From Acidimicrobiaceae bacterium (GTDB lineage Bacteria > Actinomycetota > Acidimicrobiia > Acidimicrobiales > RAAP-2), in contig PMFY01000072.1 in NCBI GenBank assembly GCA_003157945.1, positions 1-6,682 on the forward strand: a DNA stretch of 6,682 nucleotides, in the 5' to 3' direction. The position numbers were made by a program, and so were the translations under genes. Of the stretch, positions 6,606 through 6,682 are shown in pieces (within the stretch, counting starts at the first letter, position 1; every line of letters begins with the position of its first letter). Below the pieces are notes generated by a model. That model was given only the letters and a program-made list of their open reading frames with translations, did no database searches and was not told the origin of the DNA.

Positions 6606-6682
6606 AGGTCGTGGTTGAGCACACCCCGGCCGATGAGGCCGAGCTGCACCTGGGACGTGCCCTCCACGATCGTCAGCTGGCG
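6593..6682 (-). CDS. Acyl-CoA dehydrogenase, C-terminal fragment (5' end outside window)
   Basis: Only the last 29 residues and a TGA are visible. They contain TIVEGTSQVQ, the C-terminal signature of acyl-CoA dehydrogenases. The Glu in this motif corresponds to the catalytic base of medium- and short-chain enzymes, which takes the alpha proton in flavin-dependent oxidation of acyl-CoA. The tail LIGRGVLNHDLWWD follows and is the natural end of the protein. The stop overlaps the first codons of trpD by 13 bp, so the two are likely on one transcript. Substrate class cannot be told from this fragment. Confidence 0.8.

Overview
The window is very G+C-rich, with strong C/G third-position bias, GTG start codons and apparently leaderless promoters. 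It also carries gene families typical of Actinomycetota: DUF222-HNH, DUF2510, and a DnaQ/GIY-YIG fusion preceded by a Cheo-type LexA box. An actinobacterium is well supported. Acidimicrobiia or a related lineage is my guess from overall protein flavour, not something the sequence proves.

Layout. (1) The left edge holds the 5' part of a minus-strand gene for a membrane-anchored or secreted DUF5666-like protein. Its end lies outside the window. (2) Divergent from it is a long DUF222-HNH endonuclease-type gene (13E12-like family). (3) A small plus-strand gene follows, combining a superinfection-immunity-type two-helix membrane domain with a C-terminal DUF2510 motif. A hairpin lies just after its stop. 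(4) Converging on it are two minus-strand genes, a small four-Cys zinc-ribbon protein followed by a thioredoxin-fold protein with a CxxC. They share a reading frame and are separated by a single TGA plus five codons. (5) Divergent from that pair is a plus-strand gene for a DEDDh exonuclease fused to a GIY-YIG endonuclease and a UVR-like motif. It carries a near-perfect LexA box, a TANNNT -10 element and an ATG exactly where transcription should start. (6) Converging on it is trpD on the minus strand, overlapping the 3' end of a partial acyl-CoA dehydrogenase gene at the right edge.

How the genes relate. The clearest regulated unit is the exonuclease/GIY-YIG gene, which looks like a damage-inducible DNA-processing protein with a leaderless mRNA. 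The zinc-ribbon/thioredoxin pair looks like a small operon fired from the other side of the same 73-bp gap, so LexA binding could touch both. trpD supplies the second step of tryptophan synthesis, but no other trp gene is visible; its neighbour is a fatty-acid-type dehydrogenase. I see no tRNA, rRNA, CRISPR array, insertion sequence or phage module. Most of the window is ordinary chromosomal content. The parts worth a second look are the SOS/leaderless promoter, the same-frame gene pair, the immunity-type membrane gene and several small repeats.
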